From assembly GCA_007118045.1 (NCBI GenBank), contig SKTG01000480.1:1-13823 (forward strand): 13,823 nt of DNA, written 5' to 3'. The notes under the pieces were generated by a model that was given only the letters and a program-made list of their open reading frames with translations, did not search any database and had not been told where the DNA came from. Numbering within the stretch: position 1 is the first letter of the stretch; each line of letters opens with the position of its first letter. Position numbers and translations under genes: made by a program. Below are positions 6,630 through 12,954 of this stretch, piece after piece. The stretch comes from Nitriliruptoraceae bacterium (GTDB taxonomy: Bacteria; Actinomycetota; Nitriliruptoria; Nitriliruptorales; Nitriliruptoraceae).

Positions 6630-7411
6630 GCCCCGCCCACGTACCGGCGATGTAGCACGTCCGAAGCCCGCCGAGTGACGGCGCTCGGGATCAGCTGCGA
6701 GCCGAACGCGGACACGCGGTTGGCCAGACCGGGTACGCACACGGCGTCGCCGCTCGCGAAGGCGTTCAGAGCGGCGTCCACGACCGGTTGGGCCCGCATG
6801 GTCGCGACCGCGGGCACGGCACCCTCCGCGACGCCCGCGACCGATTGGAACTCCGTCGCCGTCACGCCGGGGGCGAGCAGCATGACGTGGACGGGCCGGC
6901 CACGCAGCTCCTCGTGCACCGCCTCCGTGAAGGAGCGCACGAACGCCTTGCTCGCGCCGTAGACCGCGCTGTGGGGGTTCGGCTGGAACCCGGCCGTCGA
7001 GCCGACGTTGATGATCCCACCGCGCCCCCGCTCGATCAGGACCGGCAGCGCCGCCCGGGTGAGGCGGACCAGCGCCGTGACGTTGACGTCCACCATCTCG
7101 GTCAGCCGGTCGGTATCGAGGCCGGCCACCTCACCGAAGGCACCGAACCCCGCGTTGTTGACCAGCAGATCCACCGGCTCCTCGTCGCGAGCGAGCCGCT
7201 CCTCCACCGCGGCCAGGTCCTCACGGTCGGCCAGGTCGGCCGTGAGCACCTCGACGTCGACGGGCAGCTCGTCGGCCAGCGCACGTAGGGGTGCCTCGCG
7301 ACGGGCGACCAGGACCAGGTCGACGCCTCGGTCCGCCAGACGGCGGGCGAAGCACTCGCCCAGACCGGCTGACGCGCCGGTCACGAGCGCGCGGAGCACG
7401 GGAGAGGGCAC
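6626..7411 (-). CDS. Short-chain dehydrogenase/reductase (classical SDR)
   Basis: NAD(P)-dependent oxidoreductase with a Rossmann fold, 261 residues, typical of classical SDRs (about 250). The cofactor motif TGASAGLG is at 11-18, followed by VARRE (35-39). The basic residue after the second strand favours NADP(H). D58-L60 (ADL) and NNAG (85-88) support the adenine pocket, and the active site is N110, S138, Y151 and K155 (YGASK). The segment LLAPGVTATEF (178-188) follows the catalytic region as usual. GTG 7411 is chosen because GGAGG lies 5 nt upstream; the open frame continues further but only into the opposite promoter. It is divergent from the FEN gene and overlaps the 157-aa gene by 4 nt. 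The substrate is unknown; the sequence resembles DltE/YqjQ-like general SDRs, which are poorly defined biochemically. Confidence 0.92.
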   Translation of the reverse strand: MPSPVLRALVTGASAGLGECFARRLADRGVDLVLVARREAPLRALADELPVDVEVLTADLADREDLAAVEERLARDEEPVDLLVNNAGFGAFGEVAGLDTDRLTEMVDVNVTALVRLTRAALPVLIERGRGGIINVGSTAGFQPNPHSAVYGASKAFVRSFTEAVHEELRGRPVHVMLLAPGVTATEFQSVAGVAEGAVPAVATMRAQPVVDAALNAFASGDAVCVPGLANRVSAFGSQLIPSAVTRRASDVLHRRYVGGA

Positions 7412-7443
7412 AACGGCCTCCGAGGGAGCGGCAGCGGAGGGCC

Positions 7444-7464
7444 AGGCTACCGAGCCGGTAGGGT
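7444..7464. promoter_or_regulatory. Divergent -10 boxes between SDR and FEN genes
   Basis: In the 76-bp divergent gap, TAGCCT on the minus strand (7449-7444) points to the SDR gene. TAGGGT on the plus strand (7459-7464) points to the FEN gene. Nine bases separate them, so polymerase could hardly occupy both at once. Leaders would be about 25 nt (SDR) and about 17 nt (FEN), each with room for the visible Shine-Dalgarno sequences. The layout repeats that at 121-146. Confidence 0.45.
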
Positions 7465-7487
7465 CGGGCCGACCCGAGGAGGTGCCC

Positions 7488-8486
7488 TTGCCCCGTCTGC
7501 TGGCCGTCGACGGCAACTCGCTCGGCCACCGCGCCTGGCACTCGACACGCAACGACGCCGACGGCGATCCCCGGCCGCTGACCACCGGCTCGGTCGTGTC
7601 CATGCTGGCGTCGGCCTGGCGGTACGGCCCGTACGACGGCGTGGTCGTCGGGTTCGATCACCCCACCAACCGGCGCAAGGCGGACCACCCGGAGTACAAG
7701 GCCAACCGTCCGCCGAGCCCGCCCGAGCTGACGGCGGCGCTGTCCGAGCTGCGGGGCCACCTCGACGGCTGCGGCTTCCACGTCGCCGAGCTGGACGGCG
7801 CGGAAGCGGACGACCTGCTCGCCGCCACGGCGGACGCGTGCCTGCAGCGCGACTGGTCGTGCGACCTGCTCAGCTCGGATCGTGACCTCACCGCCCTGGT
7901 CTGCGACACCGTGCGGCTGCTGCGCCCTCGGGCGCACTTCGCCGACCTCGAGGTGGAGGACGAGGCCCGCGTCCTCGCCAAGTACGGCATCCCTCCGGCC
8001 GCCTACACCGATCTGGCGGCCCTGCGCGGGGACCCGTCGGACGGTCTGCGCGGCGCGACCGGGATCGGCCCGAAGACGGCGGCTCGTCTGCTCCGCGACC
8101 ACGGCAGCGTGGCCGGCCTCTACGCGGCGCTGACGGACCTGCCGCCTCGGGTCGAGGCCTCGCTCCGGGAGGCCAGGAACCGCGTCGAACGCAACCTGTT
8201 GCTGATGGCGCCCATCCCCCACCTTCCCGTCGACGTGGACACCGTCCTGCACCGCGGCGTGGATCCGGACTCGGTGACCCGAGCCCTGACCCCGCTCGGG
8301 CTGGAGGGCGCGGCCCGCCGCTTCGAACGCGCCTTGACGGAGCCGCTGCCGCCGGTGGCGCCACCACCGGACGAGCCGGGGTCGGACGAGCACGCCGCCG
8401 TGCAGGCCCCCATGCTGGTGGCGAGCGCCGCGAGCCGGGGTCCCGTCGCGGCCAGCGGTGAGCAGGGTGCGCTGTTCGATCTCTGA
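7488..8486 (+). CDS. Stand-alone 5'-3' exonuclease / flap endonuclease
   Basis: Structure-specific nuclease of the PIN-like FEN superfamily, as found at the N-terminus of DNA polymerase I, here without polymerase domains (332 residues). Metal-site acids are visible: D8 (AVDGN), D57 (GFD), E106/D108/D109 (EADD), D131/D133 (SSDRDL) and D182/D185 (RGDPSDG). The basic arch contains RRK-x-x-x-HPEYKANRPP (62-76). A helix-3-turn-helix, TGIGPKTAARLLRDHGSV (191-208), would bind DNA. After about residue 285 comes a Pro/Ala-rich disordered tail ending QGALFDL (326-332). TTG 7488 is chosen over GTG 7482 because GAGGAGG ends at 7482, giving 5-nt spacing, and the product then begins MPRLLAVDGNSLGHRAW. Likely role: flap removal in replication and repair, parallel to PolA, like the stand-alone FEN of mycobacteria. 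Confidence 0.93.
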   Translation: MPRLLAVDGNSLGHRAWHSTRNDADGDPRPLTTGSVVSMLASAWRYGPYDGVVVGFDHPTNRRKADHPEYKANRPPSPPELTAALSELRGHLDGCGFHVAELDGAEADDLLAATADACLQRDWSCDLLSSDRDLTALVCDTVRLLRPRAHFADLEVEDEARVLAKYGIPPAAYTDLAALRGDPSDGLRGATGIGPKTAARLLRDHGSVAGLYAALTDLPPRVEASLREARNRVERNLLLMAPIPHLPVDVDTVLHRGVDPDSVTRALTPLGLEGAARRFERALTEPLPPVAPPPDEPGSDEHAAVQAPMLVASAASRGPVAASGEQGALFDL

Positions 8487-8494
8487 CCGGAAGG

Positions 8495-8545
8495 TCGCCG
8501 GCACCGGGGCATCGCCGGCACCGGGGTATCGCCGGCGTGGCACGG
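8495..8545. repeat. 17-bp direct repeat before the MarR gene
   Basis: TCGCCGGCACCGGGGCA (8495-8511) and TCGCCGGCACCGGGGTA (8512-8528) are adjacent and differ at one base. A partial third copy starts at 8529 (TCGCCGGCG, then CACGGGG). Each contains the palindrome GCCGGC, so neighbouring copies can pair to form a hairpin. The element could terminate FEN transcription, act as an operator for the following regulator, or be a neutral GC repeat. Confidence 0.7.
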
Positions 8546-8572
8546 GGTGACGGGCGGAGTCGGGCCGAGCAC

Positions 8573-8578
8573 TACGCT
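8573..8578 (+). promoter_or_regulatory. -10 box of a leaderless MarR transcript
   Basis: TACGCT ends 9 nt before ATG 8588, with no Shine-Dalgarno between them. This spacing fits transcription starting at or next to the start codon. It also argues against the longer in-frame start at GTG 8537, which would lie upstream of the promoter. Confidence 0.45.
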
Positions 8579-8587
8579 GCCCGGCCC

Positions 8588-9091
8588 ATGGAACGCGACC
8601 ACGTCGACCACCTCACGGAGCAGTGGGCGCAGCAGCGCCCGGAGCTCGACACCCGGCCGTTGCGGATCTCTGCCCGGCTCGTGCGTCTGCACCGGTTCCT
8701 GGAGCAACGCATCGCCGAGGTCCTGGACGGGGTGGGCATCAGCGAGGGTGAGCTCAACGTGCTGGCGAGCCTGCGTCGGGCCGGCCCTCCGTTCGAGCTC
8801 ACCCCCACCGAGCTGTACCGGGGCCTGCTGCTGTCCTCGTCGGGCATGACCAACCGGATCGACCGGCTTGAGGCCGAGGGGCTGGTGCGTCGCGCGCCCG
8901 ACGAAGCGGATCGTCGTCGCGTGCGGGTCGCGTTGACCGCCCGGGGCCGCGAGCTGGTCGACACGGCGATGGATCGCAACGTCGCCGCCCTCGGGGAGCT
9001 CACGGACGTGCTGGACGACGAGGAACAGGCGGCGCTCGAGGGGTCCCTGCGAACGCTGCTGCTCCAGCTCGAGTGGGGGTCCGAGGGATGA
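8588..9091 (+). CDS. MarR-family transcriptional regulator
   Basis: Dimeric winged-helix DNA-binding protein, 167 residues, the usual size. The N-terminal helix (RISARLVRLHRFLEQRIAEV, 26-45) would form the dimer interface. The helix-turn-helix follows: LTPTELYRGLLLSSSGMTNR (73-92), recognition helix and IDRLEAEGLVRR (93-104). The wing is DEADRRRVRVALTARG (107-122). A C-terminal helix closes the dimer. It matches the MarR pattern in order and length. The ATG start follows a -10 box by 9 nt. Its TGA overlaps the start of the DNA-glycosylase gene as ATGA, so the two are co-transcribed and the regulator may control its own operon, perhaps through the repeat just upstream. The ligand is unknown; most MarR proteins repress and are released by small molecules or oxidation, and I see no Cys in this protein for a redox switch. 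Confidence 0.92.
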   Translation: MERDHVDHLTEQWAQQRPELDTRPLRISARLVRLHRFLEQRIAEVLDGVGISEGELNVLASLRRAGPPFELTPTELYRGLLLSSSGMTNRIDRLEAEGLVRRAPDEADRRRVRVALTARGRELVDTAMDRNVAALGELTDVLDDEEQAALEGSLRTLLLQLEWGSEG

Positions 9092-10008
9092 GCACCAGCC
9101 ACGCCGTGGCGGAGCGCGTGTTCAGCTCGCCGCTGCCCGTCGACCTGCTGGCCACCGCCCGGCCGTTGGTCGCCTCGGCGCAGGACCCGACCATCCGGGT
9201 GCGCGCCGGCGTGCTCGTGCGCGCCGCCAGGACACCGGAGGGGCCGGGGACGATCGCGATCGAGCGGCGCGGTGAGCGTGGCTTCGTGGCTCGAGCCCAC
9301 GGGCCCGGCGCAACGTGGCTGCTGGAACAGGCACCCGGCCTCGTGGGCGCGCGTGACCACCTCGAGGGCTTCCGGCCGCACCTCCACCCCGTCGTGGCTC
9401 GCGCGCATCATCGCCGACCCGCCCTCCGGATGCTGCGCTCGGGCTCGGTACGGGACCTGCTGGTGTCCACGGTCATCGCACAACGCGTGACCTCGCGCGA
9501 GGCGGCCCGGTCGTGGACCCGTCTGGTCCGGGCGTGGGGCGAGCCGGCTCCCGGGCCCCACGGCCTGACCCTCCCGCCCAGCGACGAACGGCTCGCCGCG
9601 ACCCCGTACCACGCGTTCCACCGCCTCGGCATCGATCGGTCCCGAGCCGTCCGCATCGCGCGTGCCTGCCGCGACATCGGTCACCTGCAACGGGCCGTGG
9701 AGCTGGCACCAGAGCAGGCGCAGCGGGCCATGACGCGGGTTCCCGGTGTCGGGGTCTGGACGGCCGCGCACCTGCAGCGGGTCGCCGCCGGCGACCCGGA
9801 CGCCGTCGAGGTCGGCGACGACGGTGTCAAGCATCACGTCGCCTGGAACCTCGCGGGGGAACCGCGCGGGTCCGACGAACGGATGCTCGAGCTGCTCGCG
9901 CCGTTCGCCGGTCACCGTGGTCGGGTCGTGCGCCTGATCCTGTCCGCCGGACAGCGTCCACCGACCTTCCGCGCGAAGCCACGTGTGATCCCGGTCGACC
10001 AGCTCTGA
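9088..10008 (+). CDS. AlkA-like HhH-GPD DNA-3-methyladenine glycosylase
   Basis: Base-excision repair enzyme that removes alkylated purines, 306 residues. An N-terminal AlkA-like beta domain (about 1-100) is followed by helices with RDLLVSTVIAQRVTSREAAR (about 123-142) and the helix-hairpin-helix RVPGVGVWTAAHLQRVAAGD (about 215-234). The GPD motif is DPDAVEVGDDGVKHHVAW. Aligned by length with E. coli AlkA, the catalytic Asp is Asp244 in VGDD; relatives usually read GDYH here, so the following residues differ. The C-terminus contains FAGHRGRVVRLI, common in actinobacterial members. The ATGA overlap with the MarR gene fixes the start at ATG 9088. The alternative of a MutY/Nth-type enzyme is unlikely because no 4Fe-4S cysteines are present. 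A hairpin follows directly after the stop. Confidence 0.9.
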   Translation: MSTSHAVAERVFSSPLPVDLLATARPLVASAQDPTIRVRAGVLVRAARTPEGPGTIAIERRGERGFVARAHGPGATWLLEQAPGLVGARDHLEGFRPHLHPVVARAHHRRPALRMLRSGSVRDLLVSTVIAQRVTSREAARSWTRLVRAWGEPAPGPHGLTLPPSDERLAATPYHAFHRLGIDRSRAVRIARACRDIGHLQRAVELAPEQAQRAMTRVPGVGVWTAAHLQRVAAGDPDAVEVGDDGVKHHVAWNLAGEPRGSDERMLELLAPFAGHRGRVVRLILSAGQRPPTFRAKPRVIPVDQL

Positions 10009-10025
10009 CGCCGCTGACAGCGGCG
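10009..10025 (+). terminator. Hairpin after the glycosylase gene
   Basis: CGCCGC-TGACA-GCGGCG begins right after the TGA of the glycosylase gene. The inverted repeat can extend to 8 bp with one central base. There is no following T-tract, so it is a candidate U-less terminator. Confidence 0.5.
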
Positions 10026-10063
10026 GCCCGGCGCCCGGTGGGGCGGCCCGGGTCGGATCGGCC

Positions 10064-10077
10064 CGGGGAGTGCCCCG
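10064..10077 (-). terminator. Hairpin after the reductase gene
   Basis: CGGGG-AGTG-CCCCG forms a 5-bp GC stem 8 bases beyond the reductase stop (10088-10086, minus strand). With the hairpin at 10009-10025 it would insulate the two convergent units. No T-tract is present. Confidence 0.4.
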
Positions 10078-10085
10078 AAGACGGG

Positions 10086-11060
10086 TCAGCCCGAGGAGTG
10101 ACCGGGGAACACGCGCGCGGTCGGATCGATGTGGACGGCGGCGTTGTTGACGGCGGTCGCCGCCTCACCGAAGCCCACCGAGATGAGCCGGACCTTGCCC
10201 TCGTACTCGGTGATGTCCCCCGCGGCGAACACGCCGGGCACGTTGGTCTCCATCCGTGTGTCGACGAGGAGGTTGCGGCCCCGGATCTCGAGGTTCCACG
10301 ACTTCAGGGGCCCGAGATCGGACACGAAGCCGAGGGCGGCGATCACCTTCTGGACCTTCAGCGTCTCCTGCTCGTCGGTCCGGTTGTCGAACACGTCCAC
10401 GCGTTCGACGGCCTGATCGCCGTAGATGTGCGCCACCTCCGTGAACGTCAGCACCCGCACGGACGACTCGTAGAGCGCGGCCACCGAGCCTTCGTGGGCG
10501 CGGAAACGGTCACGGCGGTGGATCAGCGTGATGGACCGAGCGATCCCCTCGAGGTTGAGTGCCCAGTCGACCGCCGAGTCGCCGCCCCCCACGATCAGCA
10601 CGTCCTGGTCGCGCATCGTCTCGAGCTCGCGTACGAAGTAGACCAGCCCCCGGCCCTCGAACGCCTCACCGTCGGGCAACGGACGTGGGGTGAACGTGCC
10701 GATGCCCCCGGTGATCAACGTGGCCCGAGCGTGGATCTCGACGTCCTTCGAGGTGGTCAGCGTGAACGAACCGTCCTCGTGTGGGTGCAGGCCTTCCGCA
10801 CGGTGCCCAAGCAGGTAGGTCGGTTCGTACGGCGCGGCCTGGGTGACGCAGGCCTCCACGAGGTCCTGTCCCCGAACGGCCGGGAAGCCGGCGACGTCGT
10901 AGATCAGCTTCTCGGGGTACAGGGCCGCCACCTGACCGCCCGGTTCGGGGAGCGAGTCGATCAAGGTCATCGTCAGCCCGCGGAAGCCCGCGTAGTAGGC
11001 CGCGTAGAGCCCCGACGGGCCCGCGCCGACGATGGCCAGGTCGGTCTCGTGCTGCTCCAC
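10086..11060 (-). CDS. Ferredoxin/flavodoxin-NADP+ reductase, thioredoxin-reductase-like (YumC type)
   Basis: FAD flavoenzyme that passes electrons between NADP(H) and ferredoxin or flavodoxin; cytosolic dimer. The 324 residues show an FAD site GAGPSG (12-17) with the preceding DLAIV strand, EPGGQVAALYPEK (39-51) and the NADPH site GGGDSA (158-163) followed by HRRDRFRAHE (181-190). It ends with the FAD motif FAAGDITEYEGKVRLISVGF (278-297), GEAATAVNNA and PGHSSG. The C-terminal signature is the one found in Bacillus YumC-type enzymes. The CxxC of thioredoxin reductase is absent. GTG 11060 is chosen since GAGGAG lies 6 nt upstream; the longer frame from 11102 would begin inside the predicted -10 box. 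No ferredoxin gene is nearby. Confidence in family is high, while the physiological electron partner is inferred only. Confidence 0.93.
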   Translation of the reverse strand: MEQHETDLAIVGAGPSGLYAAYYAGFRGLTMTLIDSLPEPGGQVAALYPEKLIYDVAGFPAVRGQDLVEACVTQAAPYEPTYLLGHRAEGLHPHEDGSFTLTTSKDVEIHARATLITGGIGTFTPRPLPDGEAFEGRGLVYFVRELETMRDQDVLIVGGGDSAVDWALNLEGIARSITLIHRRDRFRAHEGSVAALYESSVRVLTFTEVAHIYGDQAVERVDVFDNRTDEQETLKVQKVIAALGFVSDLGPLKSWNLEIRGRNLLVDTRMETNVPGVFAAGDITEYEGKVRLISVGFGEAATAVNNAAVHIDPTARVFPGHSSG

Positions 11061-11100
11061 GTGCCGCTCCTCGTGGGCGGGTGCCGACGTCGATGCGGCC

Positions 11101-11106
11101 ACGATA
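11101..11106 (-). promoter_or_regulatory. -10 box upstream of the reductase gene
   Basis: The minus strand reads TATCGT from 11106 to 11101, giving a transcription start near 11094 and a leader of about 34 nt that contains the GAGGAG ribosome site. It lies in the 85-bp gap after the DacB gene on the same strand, so the reductase probably has its own promoter. No clear -35 or DacB terminator is visible. Confidence 0.4.
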
Positions 11107-11145
11107 GTGGCCGTGCGCGGGACGGTGGTCCGCCAGGGTCGGGCG

Positions 11146-12951
11146 CTAGCAGCTCACCACGAGCGGCGGCCGGCCGAGCGGACCGGCGGTCGCGTCGCCG
11201 GCGCTGGCCTCGCAACCGTCGAGGTCGGCGGTGAGCAGGACGATCAGCTCGTCGGTCAGCGCGCGCGCCTGCCAGCGCCCCTCGCCCGGATCGTTGGCCA
11301 GCACGGCGAGGTGGTAGCGGCGTCCGTTCTCGCCGTCGACGCTGCCGACGAGGGCGCTCACGTCCCGCAGCGTGCCGGTCTTGCCGGCGAACCGTCCGTC
11401 GGTGATGCCGTACCCGAGCCGACCGAGCAGCGTGCCCGACTCCCCCGTGACCGCCATCAGCGACGACCAGGTCCCGCCGTGCCGCGACCGGTGCATCCTG
11501 CGGTCGACCTCCACCAGCAGCCGCGCCGAAGCGCGGTCGTTGCGGGAGAGCCCCGACCCATCGGCGAACACCGCGTCCTCGTGCTCGATGTCGAGCCGGT
11601 CCAGCGTCTGGCGCATCGCACGCTCGGCGCTCTCGAACGAGCCCATGCCGGTGCGTTCCCGCCCCACGGACAGGAACACGGCGTCGGCCATCTGGTTGTC
11701 GCTGCGCTGGACGACGTAGCGCAGCAGAGCCTCGAGCGGCGGGCTCTCGACGAGGCCGACCTTGCCGCGCAGAGGCATGTCGATCTCGCCGACCCGAGCA
11801 TCACCGGTCAGCTCGACCTCGCGCTGTTCGAGCAGGCGCAGGAACTCCTCGGTGGCGTGCTCCGCCGGATCCGACGCGTGCTCCACCCTGACCTCCGGGT
11901 CGATGCCGTCCGGCAGGTCGCCGACGGCGGGGGGTGGGCCCTCGTCGTCCGCGTCGTCACCGTTCGAGTCGTCATCGTCCGCCTCGTCACCGTCCGCCTC
12001 GTCACCGTCCGCCTCGTCGGCCTCCTCGTCGTCCTCGGACCCGTCCTCCTCGGTTTCGAGCTCCGGGTAGGTCACGAGCGTGCGCAGACCGGCGTCGACC
12101 GACAGGCTGTCCGCGTAGCGGGCGTCGAGACTGTCGAAGTAGCGTTCGGGCCATCCGCTCGCGACCCGGGGACCCTCGAAGCCCTCGGAGACACCGACGA
12201 GGTCGCCGTCCACCTCGGTGATCCCGGCTTCCACGATGTCGTCGGCGAGCTCCTCGAGCGGCGTCCGTGGGCGGTCCGCGTCGACCCACCGGCCGTACTC
12301 CTCCGTCGCGAGAACCGGGTCGCCGCCGCCGCGCAGGATCAGATCACCGTCGAGCACGCCCTCGACGATCGGGCCGGTGGTGTCGACGCGGGTGGCGAAG
12401 GTCTTCGTGGGCCCGAAGGTCGTCAGCGCGGCGGCCGCGGTCACGATCTTGATCGTCGAGGCCGGCAGCAGCGCCTCGTCGGGGTCGAGAGCGACGACCT
12501 CCCGGCCGTACTCGTCGACCACGAGTACGCCGTAGTCCCCGCTCTCGGTCACCGAGCGCAGCCCGTCGACCAGCTCCTCGGCTTCCGCGATCAGATCCTC
12601 GCGGGAGTCCGGCTCGGGTGGAGGGTCCTCGGGCTCCTCGACCACCGGCTCGAGGTCGTGGTCGTCGAACCCGTCCTCATCGGAAGCGTCTTCGTCGGCC
12701 TCCTCCGGGCCATCGGACGGGTCCTCGTCGACGTCACCGGCCACCTCGACGTCATCCGGCTCGGCGACCGGTGGGCCCGTCGGCAGCGAGGACTCACCGG
12801 AGCCGCCGTCCTCGTCCGCGGCCTGGTCGTCGTTCGGCACGACGAGTGCGGGCGCATCGGTGCACGCCGCCACCAACAGGAGCGTGGCGAACGCGGCGAC
12901 ACCACGACGGAACAGCTCAGAGCGACGCCGAGGTGCTCCCGTTCGGTCCAC
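11146..12951 (-). CDS. dacB: D-alanyl-D-alanine carboxypeptidase/endopeptidase lipoprotein (PBP4/DacB, S13)
   Basis: Serine penicillin-binding enzyme that trims or cuts peptidoglycan peptide cross-links outside the membrane. Residues 1-30 form a lipoprotein signal: RRRSELFRR, a hydrophobic core and lipobox LVAAC with Cys30. A 75-residue Asp/Glu-rich spacer (41-115) follows. Catalytic motifs are SxxK (S165-K168, PASTIK), SxN (S417-D418-N419) and KTG (K524-G526), with FADGSGLSRND (462-472) typical of S13. A second acidic block (300-338) made of Asp/Glu pentapeptides is inserted between SxxK and SxN, where DacB has its extra domains. Two Cys near the C-terminus (580, 601) might form a disulphide. 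The 601-residue length exceeds the usual 450-500 because of the acidic segments. The GTG start is 3 nt after the sigma stop, implying co-transcription and coupling. Confidence 0.93.
   Translation of the reverse strand: MDRTGAPRRRSELFRRGVAAFATLLLVAACTDAPALVVPNDDQAADEDGGSGESSLPTGPPVAEPDDVEVAGDVDEDPSDGPEEADEDASDEDGFDDHDLEPVVEEPEDPPPEPDSREDLIAEAEELVDGLRSVTESGDYGVLVVDEYGREVVALDPDEALLPASTIKIVTAAAALTTFGPTKTFATRVDTTGPIVEGVLDGDLILRGGGDPVLATEEYGRWVDADRPRTPLEELADDIVEAGITEVDGDLVGVSEGFEGPRVASGWPERYFDSLDARYADSLSVDAGLRTLVTYPELETEEDGSEDDEEADEADGDEADGDEADDDDSNGDDADDEGPPPAVGDLPDGIDPEVRVEHASDPAEHATEEFLRLLEQREVELTGDARVGEIDMPLRGKVGLVESPPLEALLRYVVQRSDNQMADAVFLSVGRERTGMGSFESAERAMRQTLDRLDIEHEDAVFADGSGLSRNDRASARLLVEVDRRMHRSRHGGTWSSLMAVTGESGTLLGRLGYGITDGRFAGKTGTLRDVSALVGSVDGENGRRYHLAVLANDPGEGRWQARALTDELIVLLTADLDGCEASAGDATAGPLGRPPLVVSC
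11941..12015. repeat. 15-bp tandem repeat inside dacB
   Basis: GTCACCGTCCGCCTC occurs at 11986-12000 and 12001-12015, with GTCATCGTCCGCCTC at 11971-11985 and more diverged units at 11956-11970 and 11941-11955. Read on the minus strand the repeat encodes the acidic pentapeptides DEADG, DEADG, DEADD and relatives. It is in frame, so changes in copy number would lengthen or shorten the acidic insert without breaking the gene. Confidence 0.8.
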
Positions 12952-12954
12952 GCC

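Noticed and set aside
7221..8543. Minus-strand open frame of about 440 codons opposite the FEN gene
   Set aside because: No family motifs, Arg/Gly-rich composition, and full overlap with the FEN gene whose catalytic residues are all present.
8537..8587. Longer MarR start at GTG 8537
   Set aside because: It lies upstream of the TACGCT -10 box and adds residues not typical of the family.
10086..11060. Thioredoxin reductase
   Set aside because: No CxxC redox motif and the C-terminal signature fits YumC-type ferredoxin/flavodoxin-NADP+ reductase.
9513..11234. Long plus-strand open frame (over 500 codons) overlapping the glycosylase and the reductase
   Set aside because: It is antisense to or out of frame with two well-supported genes and its translation is low-complexity Arg/Gly/Pro/Ala, as expected from GC-rich DNA with few stop codons.
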